This document shows, piece by piece, positions 16,959-25,484 of a stretch of DNA of 56,873 nt. The DNA is from Bacteroidota bacterium (GTDB lineage Bacteria; Bacteroidota; Ignavibacteria; UBA10030; UBA8401). The notes beneath the pieces are model-generated. The model ran no database searches and had not been told where the DNA came from. It saw only the letters and a program-made list of their open reading frames with translations. A program made the position numbers and the translations under genes. How positions within the stretch are numbered: the first letter of the stretch is position 1; each line of letters starts with the position of its first letter. Location: positions 1 through 56,873 of the forward strand of contig WBUG01000015.1 of assembly GCA_008933835.1 (NCBI GenBank), in the 5' to 3' direction.

Positions 16959-17237
16959 TCAGTTCTCTGACCGTTGAATGTGCTTCTCGTCGTTCTTCGT
17001 TTCCGTCTCGTTCTTGTCGAGACGCTTGCCGCCGTCCGCCATCGTCACGCCGAGTTCGCCGAGCAGGAACGAATGGTCATCCTGCAGTTGCGGCACGCGC
17101 ACTTTCGCGCGGGCGTCCGCGAAGAACTCCTTCGCCACCACCACACCCACCGCGACGAAACAAATGACGGTCACGATACCGAGTCCGGCGTTCGTGATGG
17201 TCAGCCATACGGTTTCGGAATTCATGGATTCAAACAT
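16959..17237 (-). CDS. Small single-pass membrane protein, first gene of the Qrc-like operon
   Basis: 92 residues: one membrane helix (about 12-36, LTITNAGLGIVTVICFVAVGVVV), then a cytoplasmic-type charged tail with LGVTMADGG at 62-70 and a Lys/Glu/Asn-rich end. The ADGG motif recurs in both GcvH-like proteins of the operon, which ties this gene functionally to them. ATG 17237 is chosen because AAAGGAG lies eight bases upstream. It is 53 bases after the predicted sigma-54 start site. I do not recognise a named family. Confidence 0.75.
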   Translation of the reverse strand: MFESMNSETVWLTITNAGLGIVTVICFVAVGVVVAKEFFADARAKVRVPQLQDDHSFLLGELGVTMADGGKRLDKNETETKNDEKHIQRSEN

Positions 17238-17300
17238 GGTCGTACTCCTTTCGTGATGTTCGGTGCTTACCGATTCGGGCATCGGTTCAACCACACAAAT

Positions 17301-17316
17301 GGCAAAGAGCGTGCCT
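17301..17316 (-). promoter_or_regulatory. Sigma-54 promoter of the Qrc-like operon
   Basis: Minus-strand sequence AGGCACGCTCTTTGCC matches the -24/-12 consensus TGGCACG-N4-TTGCA at all core positions (GG at -24, GC at -12, ten bases apart). Predicted start near 17290, about 53 bases before the first ATG. Confidence 0.85.
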
Positions 17317-17656
17317 GTTTTTCGAACACACCTGTAACATGTTGATATTATTGATGATGCGGAGATAGTGAAGTCGGACTTTCCGTCTCACAGTTCTTCC
17401 GTTATGCGGGAAATCCCCTCATGGCGTGTGGGGAATATCAACACAACCGATTTCCTGAAGAAAAGCAGGGAGATGCAATGATGGTGGGTCTTTTCGCCAT
17501 CCTGATATCTATTATATCCTTCGAGCGGGAAATGACCGTTGAATATTTCAATACCAACGCATCGTGCTCTTGAAAAAATTAATAGAGACATGATTATCCG
17601 ATTGCGAAAGGAATGGAATCAGGGCTGTTTCTCGATGACGAACTCTTCCGGATTTG
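17317..17656. promoter_or_regulatory. AT-rich regulatory region with candidate activator-binding dyads
   Basis: This 340-base stretch between two divergent sigma-54 promoters holds no credible gene and is clearly more AT-rich than its surroundings. It contains related dyads: GTTGATATT (17341-17349) mirrored by GAATATCAAC (17433-17442), GATAT-N5-ATATC (17504-17518), and TTGAA-N3-TTCAA (17539-17551). These sit 100-250 bases from the two promoters, the range used by NtrC-type activators. Short frames at 17388-17591 and 17539-17745 lack ribosome sites and are not called. Confidence 0.5.
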
Positions 17657-17672
17657 TGGCACGGATGATGCA
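17657..17672 (+). promoter_or_regulatory. Sigma-54 promoter of the histidine kinase operon
   Basis: TGGCACGGATGATGCA matches TGGCACG-N4-TTGCA with one change (ATGCA for TTGCA); GG and GC are ten bases apart. Predicted start near 17683, about 20 bases before the kinase ATG. This implies autoregulation by the NtrC-type protein encoded in the same operon. Confidence 0.8.
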
Positions 17673-17704
17673 CAATTCAACAGCGAACAAACACCGGGAA
17701 CTCC

Positions 17705-19366
17705 ATGACCCTGAAGCAGCGCGCACTCCGGCTTCCGCCGCATAAGATCTCGCAGAAGCTCATCCTTTCCTTTACCGTCATCATGCTGGTGGTCACCGTC
17801 ATCTCGAGCTATGTGCACGTGAAGACGCAGGAACAGCAGCTGCTCGACGCGATGATGCTCGGCGCGGACCAGCTCTCCGGAAGCATCTCGAGCGCCACCT
17901 GGCACGCGATGCTGGCGGACCAGCGCGACGCCGCGTACCAGACGATGGAGACCATCGCGCAGAAGCAGGGGATCACCCGCATCCGCATCTTCAACAAGGA
18001 GGGGCGCATCATGTACTCTACGATGCGCAGCGATACGGGGGTGGTGGACAAAGCGGCCGAGGCGTGTTTCATGTGCCACGCCGCGGAACAGCCGGTGGTG
18101 AAGGTCGACGTGCCGACACGCGCGCGCGTCTATCACACCGCCGAGGGTCTTCGGACCCTCTCTATGATCACTCCCATCTATAACGAACCCTCCTGCACCG
18201 TGGCGGAATGCCACGCCCATCCCGAATCGCAGAGCGTGCTCGGCGTGCTCGACGTGTCCATGAGCCTGGACATGGTCGACGCCGAGATGGCGCAGCTGCA
18301 GGTGCGGGTCATCATCATCTCGCTGTCTGTGATGGCGGTCGTGAGCCTCTTCACGATGGTCTTCACGAAGTACATCATCGACCGTCCCATCCGGCAGCTC
18401 ATCGCCGGCACGCATGCGGTGAGCGAGATGCAGTTGGACCGTCCCATCGTCATCGAATCGAGCGAGGAGCTCGGTGAACTGGCCCATTCGTTCGACGTGA
18501 TGCGCATCCGGCTGAAGGAAGCGCTGGACGAGATCAACGAGTTCACCGAAGGACTGGAACGGAAAGTGCGCGAACGGACCGACCAGCTCAAGGTCGCTCA
18601 TCAGAAGCTCCTCCACAGCGACCGGCTCGCCTCCCTCGGCCAGCTCTCCGCGAGCGTCGCGCACGAGATCAACAATCCCGTCTCGGGCGTCCTCAACCTC
18701 GCCATGCTGATGCAGCGCATCATGAAGGAGGACGGCGTCCCGAAGGAGCGCGTCGAGGAGTTCCGGAAGTACCTTGCACAGGTGGTGCACGAGACCTCCC
18801 GCGTCGGACGCATCGTGCAGGACCTGCTCGCCTTTTCACGCCGCTCAAAGCCGTCGCGCGCCAAGATCGACTTCAACGCCGTCATCCGTACCACGGTCAG
18901 TCTTCTGGACCATAAACTGAAGCTCTCCGGAGTACGGATGGAGCTCCTTCTGGGAGAGCACCTCCCGCCGGTCCACTGCGACTCGTCACAGATGCAGCAG
19001 GTGGTCATCAACCTGGTGATGAACGCCGCCGAAGCGGCGCAGGGGAAGCCCGACGGCGCCGTCACCGTCACCACGCGTACCGGTGAGCATGACCGTCAGG
19101 TCCTCTTCATCGTAGCGGACAACGGGGACGGCATCACGGAGGAGAACCTACAGCGCATCTTCAGTCCCTTTTTCACGACCAAAGGAGAGGGGAAAGGGGT
19201 GGGGCTGGGTCTCGCCGTGGTCTTCGGCATCGTCGAAGCGCACAAGGGGGACATCGACGTGAAGAGCGAGCTCGGCGTCGGCACCGTCTTCACCGTGACG
19301 CTGCCGGCGGACGAAGCGGTGCCGGACGGACCGGACGATATCGAAGCGGGGACAGCGGCAGCGTGA
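17705..19366 (+). CDS. Membrane histidine kinase with periplasmic haem-binding sensor domain
   Basis: 553 residues: TM1 (about 18-37), a periplasmic region (38-200), TM2 (about 201-222), HAMP, then a HisKA/HATPase core with phospho-acceptor His320 in SVAHEINNP, N box NLVMNAAEAA, DNGDGI, FFTTK and GVGLGLAV. The periplasmic domain carries a canonical haem site CFMCH (121-125) and a second, wider site Cys164-x4-Cys169-His170, so it probably binds one or two c-type haems and senses a redox state or a gaseous ligand. It is encoded with its likely partner, the NtrC-type regulator, and divergently from a cytochrome-containing respiratory operon. The stop overlaps the next start (GTGA). Confidence 0.9.
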   Translation: MTLKQRALRLPPHKISQKLILSFTVIMLVVTVISSYVHVKTQEQQLLDAMMLGADQLSGSISSATWHAMLADQRDAAYQTMETIAQKQGITRIRIFNKEGRIMYSTMRSDTGVVDKAAEACFMCHAAEQPVVKVDVPTRARVYHTAEGLRTLSMITPIYNEPSCTVAECHAHPESQSVLGVLDVSMSLDMVDAEMAQLQVRVIIISLSVMAVVSLFTMVFTKYIIDRPIRQLIAGTHAVSEMQLDRPIVIESSEELGELAHSFDVMRIRLKEALDEINEFTEGLERKVRERTDQLKVAHQKLLHSDRLASLGQLSASVAHEINNPVSGVLNLAMLMQRIMKEDGVPKERVEEFRKYLAQVVHETSRVGRIVQDLLAFSRRSKPSRAKIDFNAVIRTTVSLLDHKLKLSGVRMELLLGEHLPPVHCDSSQMQQVVINLVMNAAEAAQGKPDGAVTVTTRTGEHDRQVLFIVADNGDGITEENLQRIFSPFFTTKGEGKGVGLGLAVVFGIVEAHKGDIDVKSELGVGTVFTVTLPADEAVPDGPDDIEAGTAAA

Positions 19367-19926
19367 AGTCGATCGTGCTCATACCGTTCGGCCCGGTCCC
19401 GCCGGAGGTGCTGGACGCGCTCGAGGTGGGATTATGGCAGGAGTTCGGGTTCGGTGTGCGGCGGGGGGAGGCGCTTCCCGACCCGGCGTACGCGTTCGAC
19501 CAGCATGCGAACCAGTACAGCTCCGCGATGATGCTCAAGGACCTGCTCCGGCGAGTTCCGTCCGACGCGGTCCGGGTGCTGGGCGTGACCGAGCGGGACC
19601 TCTTCATTCCGATGCTCAGCTTCGTCTTCGGTCACGCGCAGGTGAACGGCCCGGCCGCGGTCATCTCCCTGGCCCGGTTGCGGCAGGAGTTCTACCGGCT
19701 CCCGCCGAATCCGCCCCTCTTCCTCCGCCGCGTGATGAAGGAGGCGGTGCACGAGCTCGGCCACACGTTCGGACTGGTGCACTGCGCGGACACGCGCTGC
19801 GCGATGTCCCTCTCCAACGCCATTCAGCATGTCGATACAAAAACGGAAGAGCTGTGCCCGTCCTGCACCATCCTCTTCCAGGATTCCGTCCATCAAATCC
19901 GCCAGCACTCTGGCGAGGAGCATTGA
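19363..19926 (+). CDS. Archaemetzincin-like zinc metalloprotease
   Basis: 187 residues. The zinc motif HELGHTFGLVH (His130, His134, His140; catalytic Glu131) is followed at once by Cys141 and Cys146, then Met148 for the Met-turn and a CPSC pair at 165-168, the four-Cys arrangement that defines archaemetzincins. No signal peptide is seen, so it is probably cytoplasmic. Bacterial archaemetzincins have no known substrates. Here it is wedged between a histidine kinase and its regulator with a GTGA overlap upstream and a 2-base gap downstream, so it should be made in step with them. A role in processing a component of the respiratory complex or the signalling proteins is inference. Confidence 0.85.
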   Translation: MKSIVLIPFGPVPPEVLDALEVGLWQEFGFGVRRGEALPDPAYAFDQHANQYSSAMMLKDLLRRVPSDAVRVLGVTERDLFIPMLSFVFGHAQVNGPAAVISLARLRQEFYRLPPNPPLFLRRVMKEAVHELGHTFGLVHCADTRCAMSLSNAIQHVDTKTEELCPSCTILFQDSVHQIRQHSGEEH

Positions 19927-19928
19927 CA

Positions 19929-21293
19929 ATGAAGAAGATGTGGAACATCATGGTCGTCGACGACGAGGAAGTGATGCGCGAATCGCTCGCGGCCTGGCTG
20001 CGGGAGGACGGTTACACCGTCGACACCGCCGAATCGGGGAAGGAGGCCATCGAGAAGGCCCGCGCGCGGGAGTACGCCATCTGTTTCGTCGACCTGAAGA
20101 TGCCCGGCGGGTACGACGGCATCGAGACGATGATGGAGATCCGCCTCCTCCGTCCCGAGGCCTCCATCATCATCGTCACGGCGTACGCCACGGTCGACAC
20201 GGCCATCACCGCGATGAAGGAGGGTGCGCAGGAGTACATCGTGAAGCCGTGCAATCCCGAAGAGATCTCGCTGCTGGTCAGCCGCATCATCAAGATCAAG
20301 AACCTGCAGCGCGAGAACTCCATCCTGCGCAAGAAGCTGAGCAAGCAGTACAGCTTCTGCGACATCATCAGCAAGAACCCGAAGATGGGCGAGATCTTCA
20401 CCCTCGTGCGCGAAGTGTCGAGCCTGCGCAGCACGGTGCTCATCCAGGGGGAGAGCGGCACGGGGAAGGAGATGATCGCCCGCGCCATCCATTTCAGCGG
20501 TGACCGGGCCGCCCGTCCCTTCATCGGCGTCTCCTGCGCCGCCCTCACGGAGTCGCTCCTCGAGTCGGAACTGTTCGGTCACGAGAAGGGCTCCTTCACC
20601 GGTGCCGTCGGACAGAAGAAGGGGAAGTTCGAACTGGCGGAGGGAGGGACCATCTTCCTCGACGAGATCGGCGACATCTCGCCGAAACTGCAGATGAACC
20701 TGCTGCGCGTGCTGCAGGAACGGAACTTCTACCGCGTGGGGGGGACCGAACAGATCTCCGTGGACGTCCGCGTCATCGCCGCCACCAACCGGGACCTCGA
20801 AAAGGCGGTGCGCGACGGGGCGTTCCGCGACGACCTGTTCTACCGTCTCAACGTCATCAACATCCACCTTCCGTCGCTGCGCGATCGGAAGGAGGACATC
20901 CCGCTGCTCGTCCGCGCCTTCATCGAACAGCTCGGTCCGGAGCTCGGCCGGGAGGTGTCGGACATCTCGGAAGGGGCGCTGAAGGTGCTGCTGAACCATC
21001 AGTGGCCGGGGAACGTCCGCGAGCTGGAGAACGCCGTCGAACGGGCCATCGTCACCTGTAAGACCAAAGTGCTCGCCGAAGAGGACTTCACCTTCATCGG
21101 CACCGCTCATCCCACGGAGAAGCAGGAGTGGTGCGTACCGGAGGACCTGACCCTCGACGACCTGACGAACCGTGCCATCACCGCCACGCTCCAGCGGACG
21201 CACGGCAACATCAAGGAGGCGGCCGCCATCCTCGGAGTGGACCGCTCGACACTGTACGACCGCATCAAGAAATACAATCTTCCGCGGAACTGA
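19929..21293 (+). CDS. NtrC-family sigma-54-dependent response regulator
   Basis: 454 residues: receiver domain (1-120, phospho-acceptor Asp55 in FVDLKMPG), AAA+ sigma-54 activation domain (Walker A GESGTGKE at 174-181, sigma-54 contact loop GSFTGA at 221-226, Walker B LDEIGD at 244-249, arginine region FRDDLFYRLNV), and a Fis-type helix-turn-helix (GNIKEAAAILGVDRSTLYDRIKKY). The contact loop has Ser where GAFTGA has Ala. GAGGAG lies upstream of ATG 19929; the open frame back to 19434 is a shadow of the protease gene. Its obvious targets are the two sigma-54 promoters in the divergent intergenic region. Confidence 0.92.
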   Translation: MKKMWNIMVVDDEEVMRESLAAWLREDGYTVDTAESGKEAIEKARAREYAICFVDLKMPGGYDGIETMMEIRLLRPEASIIIVTAYATVDTAITAMKEGAQEYIVKPCNPEEISLLVSRIIKIKNLQRENSILRKKLSKQYSFCDIISKNPKMGEIFTLVREVSSLRSTVLIQGESGTGKEMIARAIHFSGDRAARPFIGVSCAALTESLLESELFGHEKGSFTGAVGQKKGKFELAEGGTIFLDEIGDISPKLQMNLLRVLQERNFYRVGGTEQISVDVRVIAATNRDLEKAVRDGAFRDDLFYRLNVINIHLPSLRDRKEDIPLLVRAFIEQLGPELGREVSDISEGALKVLLNHQWPGNVRELENAVERAIVTCKTKVLAEEDFTFIGTAHPTEKQEWCVPEDLTLDDLTNRAITATLQRTHGNIKEAAAILGVDRSTLYDRIKKYNLPRN

Positions 21294-21320
21294 ACACATC
21301 CAGCGTGTACCGCGGTCCGG

Positions 21321-21353
21321 TCCGCCGCCCGATGCGGCGGATCGTTCCTTTTT
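21321..21353 (+). terminator. Rho-independent terminator of the kinase-protease-regulator operon
   Basis: TCCGCCGC (21321-21328) pairs with GCGGCGGA (21334-21341), loop CCGAT, followed by a T-rich stretch to 21353. It isolates the regulatory operon from atpD. Confidence 0.75.
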
Positions 21354-21450
21354 AAAAAAGGCATAACAGGGGACCGCGCTGTTCCATGAAGCGGAGAATG
21401 AAGCGAAACGGCTAACCTTCGGCCGGACAAACAAATTCCGGATCGGAACC

Positions 21451-21482
21451 GTTGATTCTCACCCGAAAATGCATTAAATTTG
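21451..21482 (+). promoter_or_regulatory. Bacteroidetes-type promoter of atpDC
   Basis: GTTG (21451-21454), 20 bases, TAAATTTG (21475-21482), a full match to TAnnTTTG. Predicted start near 21487, about 42 bases upstream of the atpD ATG. Confidence 0.7.
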
Positions 21483-21519
21483 TCGACATTTTGCAAACTC
21501 ACATCACCCCGTACCATAG

Positions 21520-22938
<1,419 letters not shown>

Positions 22939-22941
22939 GAC

Positions 22942-23349
22942 ATGGGCAAGAACTTCCAACTGGACATCGTCACGCCCGCCCGCACCGTCTACTCCGCCGA
23001 AGTGCAGAGCTTCACGGCACCGGGCGTGATGGGAAGCTTCCAGGTGCTCTTCAACCATGCGCCGCTCCTTTCGTCCGTCGGCGTGGGCGAGGTGAAGGTG
23101 ACCGAAGCGGACGGCACCGTGGTCCGCTTCGCGGCCAGCGGCGGGTTCGTGGAAGTGAAGGCGAACACCGTCATCCTCCTGGCGGAATCCGCCGAACGCG
23201 CCGATGAGATCGACGTGACCCGCGCGGAGCGGTCGAAGTCCCGCGCGCAGGACCGGCTGGCGAAGAAGGAGAAGAGCACGGACCTGGACCGGGCGCAGAC
23301 CGCGCTCCTTCGTTCCATCAATCGGTTGAAAATTGCGTCCAAGCGGTAA
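22942..23349 (+). CDS. atpC: F1-type ATP synthase subunit epsilon
   Basis: 135 residues with the N-terminal beta-sandwich of epsilon (LDIVTPARTVYSAEVQSFTAPG, GSFQVLFNHAPLLSSVGVGEV) and a C-terminal helical pair rich in Arg and Lys (ERSKSRAQDRLAKKEKS). The helical part is present, unlike in many Bacteroidota epsilons that end after the sandwich, so inhibitory control of hydrolysis is possible. It starts 3 bases after atpD and ends at a terminator. Confidence 0.95.
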   Translation: MGKNFQLDIVTPARTVYSAEVQSFTAPGVMGSFQVLFNHAPLLSSVGVGEVKVTEADGTVVRFAASGGFVEVKANTVILLAESAERADEIDVTRAERSKSRAQDRLAKKEKSTDLDRAQTALLRSINRLKIASKR

Positions 23350-23371
23350 ATACCGCTCCACACGTCGTCCT

Positions 23372-23404
23372 GCCCACATGAAGAGCGCTTCAGTGGGCTT
23401 TTTT
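23372..23404 (+). terminator. Rho-independent terminator of atpDC
   Basis: GCCCAC (23372-23377) pairs with GTGGGC (23393-23398) with inner TGAAG/CTTCA pairs and a single bulge, followed by six T. Confidence 0.85.
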
Positions 23405-23418
23405 ATTCCATCCGAACC

Positions 23419-24561
23419 ATGAAGTCCGACGAACGACCGGCCGATACCCGTCCCGCCCATGCAGCGGTGGACCTCTCCGCTCTCCGCGCGAACCTCCGCG
23501 GCGTTCGTGCGCGTGTCGGCCGGCATCCGCGCATCATGGCGGTGGTGAAGGCGAACGCGTACGGGCACGGCATGCTGCCGTTGGTGAAGTCCGTTCTCGA
23601 CCACGGTTCGGCGCAGTACTTCGGCGTCGCCATTCCCGAAGAGGGACGCCTGCTGCGGGCGTTCTTTCCGTCGGTTCCGGTCCATGTCTTCACGGCGCCG
23701 CTGAAGGAACAGGCACCGCTCTTCGCGGAACATGGCCTCGAAGCCACTGCGTGCGACTTCGCCGTCGTCAAAGCCCTGAACGCGGCGGGAGCCCGTGCAG
23801 GTCGAGCCGTGGCGGTGCACGTGAAGGTGGACACCGGCATGGGACGCATCGGCGTCACTCCGGAAGAGACGCACGCCTTCGTCCGCGCGGTGCAGGCGCT
23901 GCCGTGGATCGAGCTCAAAGGCATCTGGACCCATTTCGCGACGTCGGACGAGAAGGACCTCACGTTCGCCCGCCGTCAGCTCTCCGAATTCCGCTCGGTC
24001 GTGACGTCGCTGGAGCTCGCCGGCGTCCACGTTCCACTGGTGCACTGCGCCAACAGCGGCGCCATCATGCAGATGCCGGAATCGTACTTCGATATGGTGC
24101 GTCCCGGCATCATGATGTACGGATATGCGCCGTCGCACGAGACCCGCGCCACGGTGCCGCTCCGTCCGGTGATGTCCGTGAAGGCGACGGTGGGCTTCGT
24201 GAAGCGTGTCGCAAAAGGAACGAGCATCAGTTACGGCCGGCGGTACGTCGCGAAGCGTGCGACGACCATCGCCAGCGTCACGTTCGGGTACGCGGACGGG
24301 TACTTCCGCCGGCTCACCGGTTCCGCGCGCGTCCTCATCCGCGGCAGGAGCTATCCGGTGGCGGGGACGGTGTGCATGGACCAGATCATGGTGGACGTCG
24401 GAAACGACGCCGTGCGGACGGGGGACGAGGTCGTGCTCATCGGACGGAGCGGACGCCGGACCATCACCGGATGGGACGTCGCCGACGCGGCGGGCACCAT
24501 TCCGTACGAAGTGACCTGTGCAGTGTCGCAGCGGGTCCCGAGAAGGTACATCCATGGATAA
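23419..24561 (+). CDS. alr: Alanine racemase
   Basis: 380 residues with the Alr fold. The PLP lysine lies in AVVKANAYGHG near residue 43, the TIM barrel includes HVKVDTGMGRIGV, and the C-terminal beta domain holds the second catalytic Tyr region ISYGRRY with ARVLIRG and VCMDQIMVDVG. It interconverts L- and D-alanine for peptidoglycan synthesis. It begins only 15 bases after the atp terminator and overlaps the next gene by 8 bases, so they are coupled. Confidence 0.95.
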   Translation: MKSDERPADTRPAHAAVDLSALRANLRGVRARVGRHPRIMAVVKANAYGHGMLPLVKSVLDHGSAQYFGVAIPEEGRLLRAFFPSVPVHVFTAPLKEQAPLFAEHGLEATACDFAVVKALNAAGARAGRAVAVHVKVDTGMGRIGVTPEETHAFVRAVQALPWIELKGIWTHFATSDEKDLTFARRQLSEFRSVVTSLELAGVHVPLVHCANSGAIMQMPESYFDMVRPGIMMYGYAPSHETRATVPLRPVMSVKATVGFVKRVAKGTSISYGRRYVAKRATTIASVTFGYADGYFRRLTGSARVLIRGRSYPVAGTVCMDQIMVDVGNDAVRTGDEVVLIGRSGRRTITGWDVADAAGTIPYEVTCAVSQRVPRRYIHG

Positions 24562-25483
24562 TCACGAAGAATACATCCTGCGTGTCCTGCACCGGACCAA
24601 TGCGGGACTGCAGGACAGTCTCATCCCGGCGCACGGCGCGAAGCTGAAACGCCTCGTCGAAACGTTCGATGCCTCCCCTTCGCTGGCGGGCGAGATCGCG
24701 GCGCTGATGTCGGTGCACGGTTTCGGCAAGTGCGCCCTGGCGATGGAGTGGCTGTACGAACGGACGCGGAGGCCCGAAGACGAGTTCACGCCGGAACAGT
24801 TCGAGAGCGACGTGCTGCTGCTGAACGAGAAGATCTTCGAGGCGTTCCTGAACCAGCCGTTCGACATGCCGGACTACAGCCGCGCCGCCGGCGCCGCCGA
24901 GACGGTACGGCCGGTGAACGCCGAGGTGCAGATGTCGGCGGACGAACTGCAGCTGTCGGACGGGCACACCGCATCGTCGTCGGCACCTCCGCCGACGCTC
25001 TCCGAACCGAGCTGGGACACGGTGACCCCCATCTTCTCCTCCCTGGAGTCGGACCTCACGTCGGCGCCGGCCTCCGCCCCCGAGATCTTCTCCGGTAGTG
25101 AACCCGGCCTGCGGGACATCTTCGACGCGGAACTCACCGAGATCGCCGGCCGGGTGGCGGAGAGCGCCGCGCTCGTCATCGAAAAATCGGCCGCCGAGCG
25201 GCCGGTGACCGTGTCGGTGCTCCGCGTGACCGCCCGTGCGGCGATGGACGCGGCGCGCGCGGCCAATAACCTGGTGGCACAGGACTTCTTCGGCGCTCTG
25301 GTCCGGTTCATCGGCACGGCGGACGAGATGGGGAAGATCCGGCATGACCTCTTTGCCGAATCGCTCCGCGACGTTGCGGACCGGCTCACTATCGCGCTGA
25401 GCCAGCCCGACAACGGCATGGTGCTGCTCAAGAACATCACGGCGTACCTCGCCGATCCCAAAGAACTGTTAGGAAAGAAGTGA
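24554..25483 (+). CDS. Hypothetical protein, helical ends with a low-complexity middle
   Basis: 309 residues starting MDNHEEYILRVL inside the end of alr. The first about 110 residues and last about 140 residues look alpha-helical and soluble; the middle (about 125-180) is Ser/Pro/Ala/Thr-rich and probably disordered (SSSAPPPTLSEPS). There is no signal peptide, membrane helix or motif that I recognise. Its place between alr and manC suggests a cell-envelope or adaptor role, but that is only context. It ends 1 base before manC. Confidence 0.7.
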   Translation: MDNHEEYILRVLHRTNAGLQDSLIPAHGAKLKRLVETFDASPSLAGEIAALMSVHGFGKCALAMEWLYERTRRPEDEFTPEQFESDVLLLNEKIFEAFLNQPFDMPDYSRAAGAAETVRPVNAEVQMSADELQLSDGHTASSSAPPPTLSEPSWDTVTPIFSSLESDLTSAPASAPEIFSGSEPGLRDIFDAELTEIAGRVAESAALVIEKSAAERPVTVSVLRVTARAAMDAARAANNLVAQDFFGALVRFIGTADEMGKIRHDLFAESLRDVADRLTIALSQPDNGMVLLKNITAYLADPKELLGKK

Positions 25484-25484
25484 C

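Noticed and set aside
17388-17745. Two short frames in the divergent regulatory region
   Set aside because: No ribosome sites, they overlap the sigma-54 promoter and each other, and their composition is AT-rich non-coding.
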